Positions 54,461-62,688 of a DNA stretch of 64,000 bases are shown here, in pieces. A program made the position numbers and the translations under genes. Source of the stretch: CAJQPP01 sp963793465 (lineage in GTDB: Bacteria > Planctomycetota > Planctomycetia > Pirellulales > Pirellulaceae); contig CAWCAJ010000002.1 of the NCBI GenBank assembly GCA_963793465.1, positions 186,001 through 250,000 on the forward strand, given 5' to 3'. A model generated the notes under the pieces. The model searched no databases and was not told the origin of the DNA. It was given only the letters and a program-made list of their open reading frames with translations. Position 1 is the first letter of the stretch. Every line of letters begins with the position of its first letter.

Positions 54461-56362
54461 GTGGTTTTGTTAATTTTGTCGATCCTGATCGGGGTCTCGG
54501 CCTTGAATGTGACGCAGGGAGCATCCGCCAAGGCGATTCAGGAAACCGGGACGAACACATCCTCAGAGGAATCGGCCACCGACCCGCCAGCTCCGCCGGC
54601 AGCCGAGGGCATCGACAAAAAGATCGATCGGGCCTTCAAGCCCATTTCTGACTGGTGGAACAACCTGATTGGAACTCCGGTTCCCATCCCCTTGGGTGGT
54701 ACGGCCGCCGCCGAGTTCGACCTGGATCAAAGCGGCAGCCTGACCGGTGACGAGTTGTCAAAATTCGCCATCGAAAACCAGCTGATTGCTGCGGACAAGG
54801 TGACCGACAAGGGACTCGAAAACCTGGCCGCTTCGGCCGGAGGCCAGCCGGGCGTCGCCAGCCTGGATTTATCGCAGGCCGATAGCCTGCGAATCGCCAA
54901 CGTACCGATTGTGGTGATCATTCTGGTGCTGGGTGCCGGCTTCTTCACGATTTATTTCGGCTTCATCAACCTCCGCCTGATTCCTTTTGCGATCCGCGTC
55001 GTCAGTGGCAAATACGATCGCCTTGAAAAAGAAGGGGCCGAAGAAATCAAGAAGGTGGAGGTCAACCAGGTGGAAGGGGATCTGGTCGACACCATTCGAG
55101 ACGAAGGTCATGGGGAAGTATCCCATTTCCAGGCCCTGGCGACTGCGGTTTCCGGCACGGTGGGCCTGGGTAACATTTCCGGAGTGGCGGTGGCCATCGC
55201 CGTAGGGGGACCGGGCGCCACGTTCTGGATGATTGTGTGCGGCTTGTTGGGCATGTCTACCAAGTTCGTCGAGTGCACCCTGGGTGTCAAATACCGCGAC
55301 ATTGACCAAGCAGGCGTGGTGCATGGGGGACCCATGTACTATTTGCAGAAAGGGCTTGGCGAAATCGGATTAAAACCCATTGGCACGATCCTGGCGATCA
55401 TCTTCGCCGTCCTCTGCATTGGCGCTTCGCTGGGAGGAGGCAACGCCTTTCAGGCCAATCAGGCGACCGCTCAAATCATGACCCTCCTGCAGCTCAAACA
55501 AAGTTACGCCGGCACACTGATTGGCGTGGTTATGGCCGTGCTGGTCGGCTTTGTGATTATCGGCGGTATCAAACGAATTGCTTCCATCACAGAGAAGATC
55601 GTCCCCTTGATGGCGGTGATCTATGTGGCTGCCGCTCTGATCATCATTGCCATGAACTTCACACGGGTGCCCACGGCAATCGGCCAGATCTTCAGTGGCG
55701 CCTTTACGCCGGCAGCCGGATTCGGCGGTTTGCTGGGAGTCTTGATCGTCGGATTCCAGCGGGCCGCATTTTCCAATGAGGCCGGTGCGGGTTCAGCCGC
55801 CATTGCCCACTCCGCCGTGAAAACACGTTATCCAGCCTCCGAAGGCGTGGTCGCTTTGCTGGAACCCTTCATCGATACCGTCGTGATTTGCACCATGACC
55901 GCCATTGTGATCATCCTGTTCAATGTCCCCTCTGCCGGCCAGGACCCCATGTTCCCTTATGGGGACGTGGTTAACAAAGAGGTTTTGATCGAGGGCAATC
56001 GCGTGGGTGGCGTGGACCTGACCTCCATGGCCTTCGACAGTGTGCTGCCCGGATTCAAGTACGTATTGACGATCGCCATCATTCTGTTTGCGTTTTCAAC
56101 GATGATCTCCTGGTCTTACTACGGCCTGCAATCCTGGAAATTCCTGTTTGGCCGCAGTCAGGCCGCGGACCTGTCCTACAAATTGCTGTTCCTGACCTTC
56201 ATCGTGATTGGAGCCGCCATTTCCCTGGGATCGGTGATCGATTTCTCGGATGCCATGATTCTGGCTCTGGTCTTCCCCAATATGCTGGGGTTGCTGCTCT
56301 TGTTCCCCAAGGTGCGTCAGGAGCTGAAACGCTACCTGGCCGTGACCCTGGATCGAGAATAG
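54461..56362 (+). CDS. Sodium:alanine symporter (AGCS) with an EF-hand in its N-terminal domain
   Basis: A 633-residue transporter importing alanine or glycine with Na+. From about residue 145 the AGCS core shows AGFFTIYFGFINLRLIPFAIR, then SHFQALATAVSGTVGLGNISG, then FRAAFSNEAGAGSAAIAHSAV-like motifs and the helices to the end. Before this is an unusual extension: a hydrophobic start (MVLLILSILIGVS), an exported linker, and a canonical EF-hand loop DLDQSGSLTGDE at residues 87-98. The start is uncertain. GTG 54461 lacks a ribosome site, and an ATG at 54421 would run into it with a one-base shift, giving MAEQIPR before LTRFRAVV. A small indel is possible here. Confidence 0.9.
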   Translation: MVLLILSILIGVSALNVTQGASAKAIQETGTNTSSEESATDPPAPPAAEGIDKKIDRAFKPISDWWNNLIGTPVPIPLGGTAAAEFDLDQSGSLTGDELSKFAIENQLIAADKVTDKGLENLAASAGGQPGVASLDLSQADSLRIANVPIVVIILVLGAGFFTIYFGFINLRLIPFAIRVVSGKYDRLEKEGAEEIKKVEVNQVEGDLVDTIRDEGHGEVSHFQALATAVSGTVGLGNISGVAVAIAVGGPGATFWMIVCGLLGMSTKFVECTLGVKYRDIDQAGVVHGGPMYYLQKGLGEIGLKPIGTILAIIFAVLCIGASLGGGNAFQANQATAQIMTLLQLKQSYAGTLIGVVMAVLVGFVIIGGIKRIASITEKIVPLMAVIYVAAALIIIAMNFTRVPTAIGQIFSGAFTPAAGFGGLLGVLIVGFQRAAFSNEAGAGSAAIAHSAVKTRYPASEGVVALLEPFIDTVVICTMTAIVIILFNVPSAGQDPMFPYGDVVNKEVLIEGNRVGGVDLTSMAFDSVLPGFKYVLTIAIILFAFSTMISWSYYGLQSWKFLFGRSQAADLSYKLLFLTFIVIGAAISLGSVIDFSDAMILALVFPNMLGLLLLFPKVRQELKRYLAVTLDRE

Positions 56363-56538
56363 ACCACAGTCCACAAAAAGCCGGATTTTTGGCGTTTGTC
56401 GGGCCAACGGCAGGCCCACTGGGGGTCTCAGAGGAACCGTCGCCAGAATCAGGAAAAACTGGAAAAATCTGCCAAGGACGGTCGGCCCCCCGCGAATAAC
56501 CCCTGATAAGCGATGACCTTTTCAGGAGAACCCGGGCA

Positions 56539-57207
56539 ATGCGTTATCACGTTCCCTTCGCACACCGCCAACATCATTCACGCAACCTCGGCCCGGTTTA
56601 TATCGGTTTTGATGAACCGGTTTCCATTCAGAGACGCAAACGACCCTTCAACTGGTATGGCTTTACAGGCCTGCTGATGTCCTTGGTCAGCCCCTTCACG
56701 CTGTTTCTGATCGCACCCTTGGCCTTGCTTTTCAGCCTGTTGGGAATGCGCCGCGCACCCCGCGGGATGGCTTTGGTCGGCCTGATCCTGTCTTTGCTGG
56801 CGACCACCGTGTTGTCGATCGGTGTCTTCAATCTGCTGGATCAACACCAGCGGCAACGAAGTCGTCAACTCTTGGAGATCTCCCATATTCAGAATCGGCC
56901 CCAAATCGAAGCCACCCTGACAATCCTCGAATCGGTGCAGGACGAGCTACGTCAGTTTCGCAGCGAAAACGACAACCAGCTACCCAGTCTGGACGACGGC
57001 ATGATGATGACGGTCCGCTATGACGACGCCTGGGATCAACCACTGCGGTACGGCGTAACGGAAGCCGGCTGCATCATTCGCAGCAGCGGTCCGGACCAGG
57101 AGTTTGATACCGCCGACGATCTGACCGTCAAACTCGACGGCCAACCGATGTCCTTTGATCTGATCGAGACCGAACTGCATCCGGATTTTGATCTGGACCT
57201 GGAATAG
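56539..57207 (+). CDS. DUF4190-like membrane protein with a pseudopilin-like C-terminal domain
   Basis: A 222-residue protein. The ATG at 56539 has GGAG ten bases upstream. Residues about 40-100 contain two membrane helices with a charged loop (GMRRAPRGMALVGLILSLLA), resembling the DUF4190 type. The C-terminal 100 residues are unlike that family: DDAWDQPLRYGVTEAGCIIRSSGPDQEFDTADDLTV follows the strand and calcium-loop pattern of major pseudopilins (GspG), where DPWG-x-PY and a GPDG-x-TDDI motif occur. The membrane helices replace the usual prepilin helix. The function is unknown, but a link to the secretion cluster is worth considering. Confidence 0.75.
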   Translation: MRYHVPFAHRQHHSRNLGPVYIGFDEPVSIQRRKRPFNWYGFTGLLMSLVSPFTLFLIAPLALLFSLLGMRRAPRGMALVGLILSLLATTVLSIGVFNLLDQHQRQRSRQLLEISHIQNRPQIEATLTILESVQDELRQFRSENDNQLPSLDDGMMMTVRYDDAWDQPLRYGVTEAGCIIRSSGPDQEFDTADDLTVKLDGQPMSFDLIETELHPDFDLDLE

Positions 57208-57646
57208 GGTCCCCGCGAATCCGGCCATTCCGTTCGCCGAGGTCTGGATCAAACGCACAGGCTCCAGGGAACGTGTCTGCGGCTTGGCGGATCTCGAAAC
57301 GCCAGCCGCCGATCGCCGGATCGCGGCACCCACTGCCCCTGTCACCATCGGACCATTCCTTGCAATCGCCAACCCGCGTCAAACCCGCTGGTTGATTACC
57401 ATTGCATCAACTGGCAAGACTTGCCGAATCCCTGTGGCAGGCAACGCGGGCAGGGTCTGCCTGAGAGTCGTGGCAGGCATAGTCGCTGTGATTTTCGCGG
57501 ACCGGCTTTTTTTCATTGGCTTTGTCAGCTAAGGCCAACGCCCGGACGCCGAAAATTGCGATGAGTTCCCATGACTCGCTCTTTTCGTTACCCGGGTCTT
57601 TTCGTTACCCGGATTTCGTTTGTTTCTGGATTGGAGTTTCCCAGCC
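57208..57646. other. Spacer
   Basis: About 440 bases without a convincing gene. It ends in the 17-bp-period duplication at 57580-57612 just before the next ATG. Confidence 0.45.
57580..57612. repeat. 16-bp duplication with one base between copies
   Basis: TCTTTTCGTTACCCGG occurs at 57580-57595 and 57597-57612. It lies in the leader of the gene at 57647. Confidence 0.92.
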
Positions 57647-58240
57647 ATGTTGCGTCTTACGGTTTTATTGACTTTGGTCGTTGCCACCTTCGCATCCACC
57701 TCGGACTTGCAGGCCCAGAGAAGGGCACCCTTTCGCAACATGATGCGTTCGTTGGGGCATGGCTGGAGCAGCGGCTACCACTGGAAAACGCCTGGCCACG
57801 ACAGCAGCTATTATTCGCCGTGGTCGGACGCCAACGTGTGGCAGGGGGAACGTCAGATGATGGATGCGGATCACGCAGCACCTCAGGCCATGCCGACGCA
57901 ATCGGCTCCCCTCGACGAAGACAACTCCGCCTATCACATGCTGTTCCCGGGGACCGCTGCCGGTCAACGACAGGTGATCGCAAACCCCCATTTTCAGCCC
58001 CACCGCTCCTCGCGAAACCGGACCACGAATCCGCCCGGAGATGTGGAGCGGATGAATCAGTATTTGAACCAGCACTTGAAGCCCTACCTGCCACGCACGA
58101 TCGAGCCCGCGGCTGTGGAGATCGATCACGGGGGTGACTTCCGGATCACGCCCGATTCCAATCCAGGAAATCAGACCGGTTCACAAGCCCATTCACCCCA
58201 GAACGACATTCCCTTCCGCCGCACCACTCCTCGCAAGTAG
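57647..58240 (+). CDS. Small secreted protein of unknown function
   Basis: A 197-residue exported protein: signal peptide MLRLTVLLTLVVATFASTSDLQAQ, then a mature part rich in His, Pro, Ser, Asn and Arg without enzymatic motifs (WSSGYHWKTPGHDSSYYSPWS, QYLNQHLKPYLPRTIEP). GGAG lies ten bases before ATG 57647; an in-frame start 27 bases earlier would precede the Shine-Dalgarno motif. I do not recognise the family. It is a single gene between spacers with tandem duplications. Confidence 0.7.
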   Translation: MLRLTVLLTLVVATFASTSDLQAQRRAPFRNMMRSLGHGWSSGYHWKTPGHDSSYYSPWSDANVWQGERQMMDADHAAPQAMPTQSAPLDEDNSAYHMLFPGTAAGQRQVIANPHFQPHRSSRNRTTNPPGDVERMNQYLNQHLKPYLPRTIEPAAVEIDHGGDFRITPDSNPGNQTGSQAHSPQNDIPFRRTTPRK

Positions 58241-58707
58241 TGCAATGGTTATCTGATTGGACCGCTCGGCTCGCCAGCTCGCATGTCCACGGGTGCGTGG
58301 GGGAACCTGGTCTTATTGCACGGAACTCCGGGGCGTTGCCCCTTGACGCCCTTTTGATCCGCATTCCCGCAACGGCTTCCTGTCCGGGGATCCGACGCCA
58401 CAAACGGGCGGGGAAATAGGTCCAACCCCGTCCTGGCAACTCCGTTCTGGCAACTCCGTTCAACGAACGCCTTGCTTGCCCTCCGCTCCAGGAACCCCGG
58501 TCGGGTCTGCTATCACTCGGCAGCTGGTGGCATTGGAGCTGGTGGCATTTGTCTTGAGTCGCACCGCCCCCGCGGCTTATACTCGCCGGGCTTGAACGAT
58601 CAACCGCCGGCGGCCACTGCGGCACGCCACCCGACCCGAACCCGGCCTCATGGATGAGCCATGCGCGGGAAATCGAAAAAACACCGCAAGGTTTAAGGAG
58701 AAACCCC
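58241..58707. other. Spacer
   Basis: About 470 bases without a recognisable gene, including a 14-bp duplication. A clear Shine-Dalgarno sequence for the next gene ends it. Confidence 0.45.
58433..58460. repeat. 14-bp tandem duplication
   Basis: CTGGCAACTCCGTT occurs twice without a gap. Confidence 0.92.
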
Positions 58708-60567
58708 ATGCCACGCCTGACCCCAATTCTGGCCCGCCCCATACTGGCCCCCGCTATGGCAATCTGCCACAGATTCCAATGGCTGGGCAGCATTTTGATG
58801 ATGCTGATGTTGACCGTCCCGTTGGCTGCCTGGCAACAGCAGGCCACCACGCCCCCGCCTGCCAATGACCAGATGCAAATCCTGGCGGTGGTCAACGGCC
58901 AACAGATCACACGTGATCATCTGGCCAAGGAGACCTTGAACCGCTTTGGCGAATCGGTGACGGAAAGTCTGGTAAACAAGTACTTGATCACGGTGCAATG
59001 CCAGAAACAGGGTATCGTTGTCAGCGAGCAGGATGTGGACGCCGAGCTTGAAAAGCGGGCCAAAAGATATGGCATGTCTGCCGAACGCTATGTGGAGCTG
59101 ATTTGCAGCGAGCGGGATATCAAAGTCTCCAAACTGCGGAATGATGTGATCTGGACCGAGTTGGCTTTACGCCGCCTGGCATCCTCCATGACTCAGGTGT
59201 CCGAAGAGGAGATTCAACGCCAGTTGGAAAGCGAATTTGGTCCCAAGGTGCAGGTCCGCGCCATCGCCTTGAACGACGCCGCCCGGGCCCAACAGTTGTT
59301 GGCGGAGGCCCGCGCCAATCCGGAACAATTCAGTCGCCTGGCCATCAACCATTCCGTCGATCCCAATAGCGCTTCGGTGGGTGGCTTGTTACCGCCGCTG
59401 CGTCACAACATGGGTCAGCCACAGCTGGAGCAGGTCGCGTTCGCGCTGCAGGTCGGGCAAATCTCCGACGTGCTGCAACTGGAAAACCAGTTTCTGTTCC
59501 TCAAATGCGAAAGGCACTATCCAGCCACGCAGCTGGGGGAACAGCAGCTGATTCTGCATCGGCAACGCATCCAGGAAGAGATCCGGGAATCGAAACTGGG
59601 GGACGCGGCCGAAGCCCTGTTCCGCAACATGCAGGAAAGCTCACAAATCGTGAATGTGATCAACAACCCTCAACTCAGCCAGCAGATGCCGGGCGTGGCC
59701 ACCACCGTCAATGGTCAACCGATTACTCTGCAACAGATTCAGGAAGAGTGCCTGGTGCGTTTTGGCCGCGATGTCCTGCAAAGTGAAATCAACCGCACCT
59801 TGATCATGCAGCGTTTGCAGCAGTTGGGTGAGTCCGTGACGGCCCAGGATCTGGAGCAGGAAATGGCGCGGGCGGCCGTAGAATTTGGCGTGGTCAACCA
59901 GGATGGAACGGCCGATGTGGCCAAGTGGAAAGCGTTCGTCACTCAAAACGATTCCTCCAAAGCCGAGATCTACGTGCAGGACGAAGTCTGGCCCACGGTG
60001 GCCATGAAAAAAATCGTCGCCCGCACCGTACAGGTTACCGACGAAGACATGCAAAAGGGCTTTGAGGCCAACTTCGGACCCCGCGTCGAGGTATTGGCGA
60101 TCGTGCTCAAAGACCAACGCACGGCTCAGAAAGTCTGGGAAATGGCCAAGAGCAATCCCACGGAAAAGTACTTCGGGGAATTGGCCCATGAATATTCCAT
60201 CGAAGCCGCCTCCCGCGCCCATTACGGGGAAGTGCCCCCGATTCAAATGCATGGGGGTCGGCAGATCCTGGAAGACGAGGCCTTTCGCTTGAAGCCGGGC
60301 GAGATCTCAGGGCTGATCCCCGTCGGCAACACCTGGATCGTGGTCTGGTGCAAAGGTCGCACCACCCCCGTGGTGCAGGAATTCGATGCCGTCAAGGATG
60401 AACTCTATCGTGACATCCTGGAAAAGAAAATGCGGGTGGCCATGAGCGAGGAGTTTCAGAAGCTGCAAGGTGCCTCGCAGATCGACAATTTCCTGGTCGG
60501 TTCATCGCAACCGGGCGCCCGCGAAGTGCAGGCCGCCCGCCAGCAGGAACTGCAAGGCAATCGGTAA
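58708..60567 (+). CDS. Exported peptidyl-prolyl isomerase with two parvulin-like units
   Basis: A 619-residue periplasmic foldase of the SurA/PrsA type. AAGGAG lies eight bases before ATG 58708. A signal sequence (residues about 20-45) is followed by two similar halves. Each begins with a chaperone-like motif (ILAVVNGQQITRDHLAKETL and VATTVNGQPITLQQIQEECL) and continues to a rotamase-like part (RAIALNDAARAQQLLAEARANPEQFSRLA and LAIVLKDQRTAQKVWEMAKSNPTEKYFGELA). The second half also has GEISGLIPVGNTWIVVWCKGR. The duplication of the whole SurA-like layout is notable. It may assist folding of outer-membrane or secreted proteins. Confidence 0.88.
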   Translation: MPRLTPILARPILAPAMAICHRFQWLGSILMMLMLTVPLAAWQQQATTPPPANDQMQILAVVNGQQITRDHLAKETLNRFGESVTESLVNKYLITVQCQKQGIVVSEQDVDAELEKRAKRYGMSAERYVELICSERDIKVSKLRNDVIWTELALRRLASSMTQVSEEEIQRQLESEFGPKVQVRAIALNDAARAQQLLAEARANPEQFSRLAINHSVDPNSASVGGLLPPLRHNMGQPQLEQVAFALQVGQISDVLQLENQFLFLKCERHYPATQLGEQQLILHRQRIQEEIRESKLGDAAEALFRNMQESSQIVNVINNPQLSQQMPGVATTVNGQPITLQQIQEECLVRFGRDVLQSEINRTLIMQRLQQLGESVTAQDLEQEMARAAVEFGVVNQDGTADVAKWKAFVTQNDSSKAEIYVQDEVWPTVAMKKIVARTVQVTDEDMQKGFEANFGPRVEVLAIVLKDQRTAQKVWEMAKSNPTEKYFGELAHEYSIEAASRAHYGEVPPIQMHGGRQILEDEAFRLKPGEISGLIPVGNTWIVVWCKGRTTPVVQEFDAVKDELYRDILEKKMRVAMSEEFQKLQGASQIDNFLVGSSQPGAREVQAARQQELQGNR

Positions 60568-60590
60568 CGCAATCGACGCGACCAGCCAAA

Positions 60591-60684
60591 TCGCTTTGGA
60601 CTGGCCAGATCGCTTTGGACTGGCCAGTTTGCTTTGGACTGGCCAGATCGCTTTGGACTGGCCAGTTTGCTCCGACTGGCCAAT
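60591..60684. repeat. 19-bp tandem repeat, four and a half copies
   Basis: TCGCTTTGGACTGGCCAGA repeats with alternating TC/TT starts and A/T ends at 60591, 60610, 60629 and 60648, followed by a diverged copy at 60667-60684. It lies between the isomerase gene and the tRNA promoter. Confidence 0.93.
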
Positions 60685-60710
60685 CCTGCCCGACAGCCAG
60701 CAGGTGCGAC

Positions 60711-60739
60711 TTGCCAAGTTGGCAAGTTGCGGATTAAAT
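60711..60739 (+). promoter_or_regulatory. Predicted tRNA promoter
   Basis: TTGCCA (60711-60716) and TTAAAT (60734-60739) are separated by 17 bases. The -35 lies in a perfect inverted repeat, CTTGCCAA-G-TTGGCAAG. The tRNA starts about 68 bases after the predicted start site. Confidence 0.5.
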
Positions 60740-60816
60740 AGGGTTTCCGACGAGCCGCAATGGCGGGCTGGATGATCCGCGAACATCCGCCCCCCAAGAA
60801 CGGTCCAACAGGAGCC

Positions 60817-60899
60817 GGAGGATAAGCGAATTGGCAAGCAGGTTGATTCGAAATCAATTGCCCAGCAATGGGTTGCGGGTTCGAGTCCCGTGTCCTCCG
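60817..60899 (+). tRNA. tRNA-Ser (anticodon CGA)
   Basis: A 7-bp acceptor stem (GGAGGAT / GTCCTCC, one G-T pair), anticodon stem GTTGA / TCAAT with loop TTCGAAA (anticodon CGA at 60849-60851), a short extra arm CCC-GGG, T-arm GCGGG-TTCGAGT-CCCGT and a G discriminator. CCA is not encoded. The D arm is weak (two clear pairs) and position 8 is A rather than T, both unusual. A strong terminator follows, and an integrase remnant lies just beyond, in the arrangement seen where elements integrate at tRNA genes. Confidence 0.85.
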
Positions 60900-60902
60900 C
60901 TG

Positions 60903-60940
60903 AAAAAACTGACTCGGTAATTACCGAGTCAGTTTTTTTT
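60903..60940 (+). terminator. Strong bidirectional terminator after the tRNA
   Basis: A perfect palindrome, ACTGACTCGGTAA / TTACCGAGTCAGT, is flanked by A-runs on the left and an eight-base T-run on the right. It starts four bases after the tRNA. Confidence 0.92.
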
Positions 60941-60979
60941 GCGCACCCATTTGTCGTAGTGCCAGTGGAGGACGAATCG

Positions 60980-61138
60980 CTAATGCCGGCGGCAACACAA
61001 ACTGCCTTGTTTTATGCAATGAGACTTGAAAAATCCCCGGAACGAGTGTGAGACGAATCCACCTTCATCTCGTCCAACAGCAAAGCCGACTTTCTTCGCG
61101 GCACGTTGGATCGCTTCGTTCAGGTTGTCTGCTTTCAT
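60980..61138 (-). pseudogene. Truncated tyrosine-recombinase (integrase) fragment
   Basis: A 52-residue frame from ATG 61138, with a good GGGAGG eight bases upstream. It contains AIQRAAKKVGF and GGFVSHSFRGFFKSHCIKQG, which match the catalytic box II (His-x-x-Arg) region of phage integrases, where HSFRHFFKTHCI-like sequences occur. The parts with the other catalytic residues are missing, and the C-terminus after IKQG is unlike the family. It is convergent to the tRNA with 80 bases between them. It is best read as the remnant of an integrase that used this tRNA. Confidence 0.6.
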
Positions 61139-61617
61139 TTTTGTGCCTCCCTTTGAACGTATCATTGGCATCGTGCAAAAGTAGTATTTCGAACGAGGTC
61201 TTTGGTAAGATTGCAAGACACGCATTAACCGGGGTGAATCGGCACGTCGCGCTCCAGGGTTTTTGTTCTATGCGGCGGGGCTGTATAAAAAACATTCGGC
61301 TTTCAACTTTACATGCGGCTTACGACTCCGTCATCTGGATGCTGTTTTTTCTGTTTCACTGGTGCGTCGATATCGGCGGTGACACAGATAACACCGCAAA
61401 AATCGGTGTTTTGACGCATATTTGATTCGGCAAATTTCTTTCCCCAGCCGAATTGGGGTCAAAAAGAAAGGCCCGCCACTTGGTGCTGACGAGCCTGTTT
61501 TGTTTTGAGCCGGGTTGTAACTCCGGCATCAGTGGAGGCGGCCACAAGGACTCGCAACGGGGCTAGTGGATTTCGGTCCTGCCAAAGACAACCAATCGAC
61601 CCTTGACGGATAGAGAG
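61139..61617. other. Accessory spacer, no clear gene
   Basis: Several short frames show no conserved motif. It includes an inverted repeat ATTCGGC / GCCGAAT near 61425-61453 and a stretch near 61530-61562 that recalls, on the minus strand, the T-arm and acceptor end of a tmRNA or tRNA (see findings). Confidence 0.4.
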
Positions 61618-61623
61618 TATAAT
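61618..61623 (+). promoter_or_regulatory. -10 element before the toxin-antitoxin pair
   Basis: A perfect TATAAT lies 23 bases before the antitoxin ATG. The only -35-like TTGACG is just nine bases upstream of it, so the match is incomplete. An AGGAG Shine-Dalgarno motif follows in the proper position. Confidence 0.4.
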
Positions 61624-61640
61624 GGTTTCAGGAGCCGATC

Positions 61641-61871
61641 ATGACCAATCAAGAACTGCTTGTAACCATTCAGTCACTGCCGCCAAGCCAACAGCTGGAA
61701 CTTGCTAACACGATTTTGGATCGCTTGGCCGAGTCCGGAAGCTGGCCGATCAGTGACGAGATGAAACGACTCTTGGATCAACGTACTGAAAAAGCAGACG
61801 ACGCCCCGGATCGCCTTCGCCCTGCAGAAAAGGTATTCGCCGATCTTCGTGCGAAATTGAATGCGAGCTGA
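61641..61871 (+). CDS. Antitoxin of an addiction module
   Basis: A 76-residue acidic protein starting MTNQELLVTIQSLPPSQQLE. It matches the putative addiction-module component family (PF09720), whose members partner RelE/ParE toxins: helical LPPSQQLELANTILDRL, then WPISDEMKRLLDQRT. AGGAG lies seven bases before the ATG. Its stop codon overlaps the toxin start (TGATG), the usual translational coupling of such pairs. It should neutralise the toxin and repress the operon. Confidence 0.88.
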   Translation: MTNQELLVTIQSLPPSQQLELANTILDRLAESGSWPISDEMKRLLDQRTEKADDAPDRLRPAEKVFADLRAKLNAS

Positions 61872-62167
61872 TGGCATTTCCTGTTCGCTTTACGGAAGAA
61901 GCTGAAAAGGACCTCATTGATGCCGCAACGTGGTTTGCAGTTGAAGTGAATGTTGACCTGGCCAGTCGATTCATCGATTCGATGGAGTCCGCAATTCAGA
62001 AAGTGGCCGAGAATCCGGAGCATTACGCGGTCGTCTATAAGGACTATCGGCAGTGTGTCATCCGCCCATTTTCACACATTTTGACTTATCGAATCAAGTC
62101 TCAAGCCATCGAGATTCTGGCCATCACTCACGGCAGTCGGGATCCGAAAGTCTGGAAGAAACGGTAG
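61871..62167 (+). CDS. RelE/ParE-type toxin
   Basis: A 98-residue basic protein starting MAFPVRFTEEAEKDLIDAATWF. It has the ParE/RelE fold pattern: helices with SRFIDSMESAIQKVAENPEHYA, then strands YRQCVIRPFSHILTYRI and IEILAITHGSRDPKVWKKR. Family members act as an mRNA interferase or a gyrase poison; ParE-like features (ILTYRI, ITHGSRDP) are closer. It overlaps the antitoxin by one base. It lies in the island between the tRNA and the decayed recombinase module. Confidence 0.9.
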   Translation: MAFPVRFTEEAEKDLIDAATWFAVEVNVDLASRFIDSMESAIQKVAENPEHYAVVYKDYRQCVIRPFSHILTYRIKSQAIEILAITHGSRDPKVWKKR

Positions 62168-62194
62168 GCCAAAGACGGGCCGAGTACGGACGAA

Positions 62195-62688
62195 ATGGCC
62201 AGACTGGACGAACGACGCACACGGCTCAAACAGGTGGGCCAGGCAATCCGGTCGCTGTTAACGCTTGATGATCGGGAAAGCGAGTTTCTGCAAACCGAGC
62301 TCAAAGACCTGCATGGCCAGCTTCGGGCTAGCGGGCCAAGGAGCGAGGGCGACCAGCGGAAGCCCGGTGATTCAATTGATGCGTCGAGTCATCGTGCAGG
62401 CTTGCGTCCACCGGCGAAAATTCGCTGGACAAATCCATCCGGCAGATCGAAACTCGGCCCGCGACCGAAGCCGACCTGGAAGCGGTCACCTCAGCGTTAT
62501 AACGGCTGGATCCAATCTGGGAAGTTTTGTACCCCGAGGAGCAGCGCCGCGTCCTGGAACTGTTGATCGACGAAATCGATGTCGGCAAGACGGCTGTGAC
62601 GGTGCAGTTCCGGGCCGAAGGGATCGAACAAATCGCAACTGAACTGGAGCCGATTGGAGAACGAAGTGGACGAGCAGGCACTCAATGA
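62195..62688 (+). pseudogene. Decayed large serine recombinase, C-terminal remnant
   Basis: Several frames match the coiled-coil and C-terminal end of a large serine recombinase. The frame from 62195 reads MARLDERRTRLKQVGQAIRSLL and DDRESEFLQTELKDLHGQL. From 62425, in another frame, it continues LDKSIRQIETRPATEADLEA, then an in-frame stop, then RLDPIWEVLYPEEQRRVLELL, IDEIDVGKTAVTVQFRAEGI and ATELEPIGE, ending at 62688. The resolvase catalytic domain is missing. At least one frameshift and one stop codon break the gene, so it is inactive. Confidence 0.8.

Noticed and set aside
61048..61425. A 125-residue open frame in the island
   Set aside because: It has no motif and is partly antisense to the integrase fragment.
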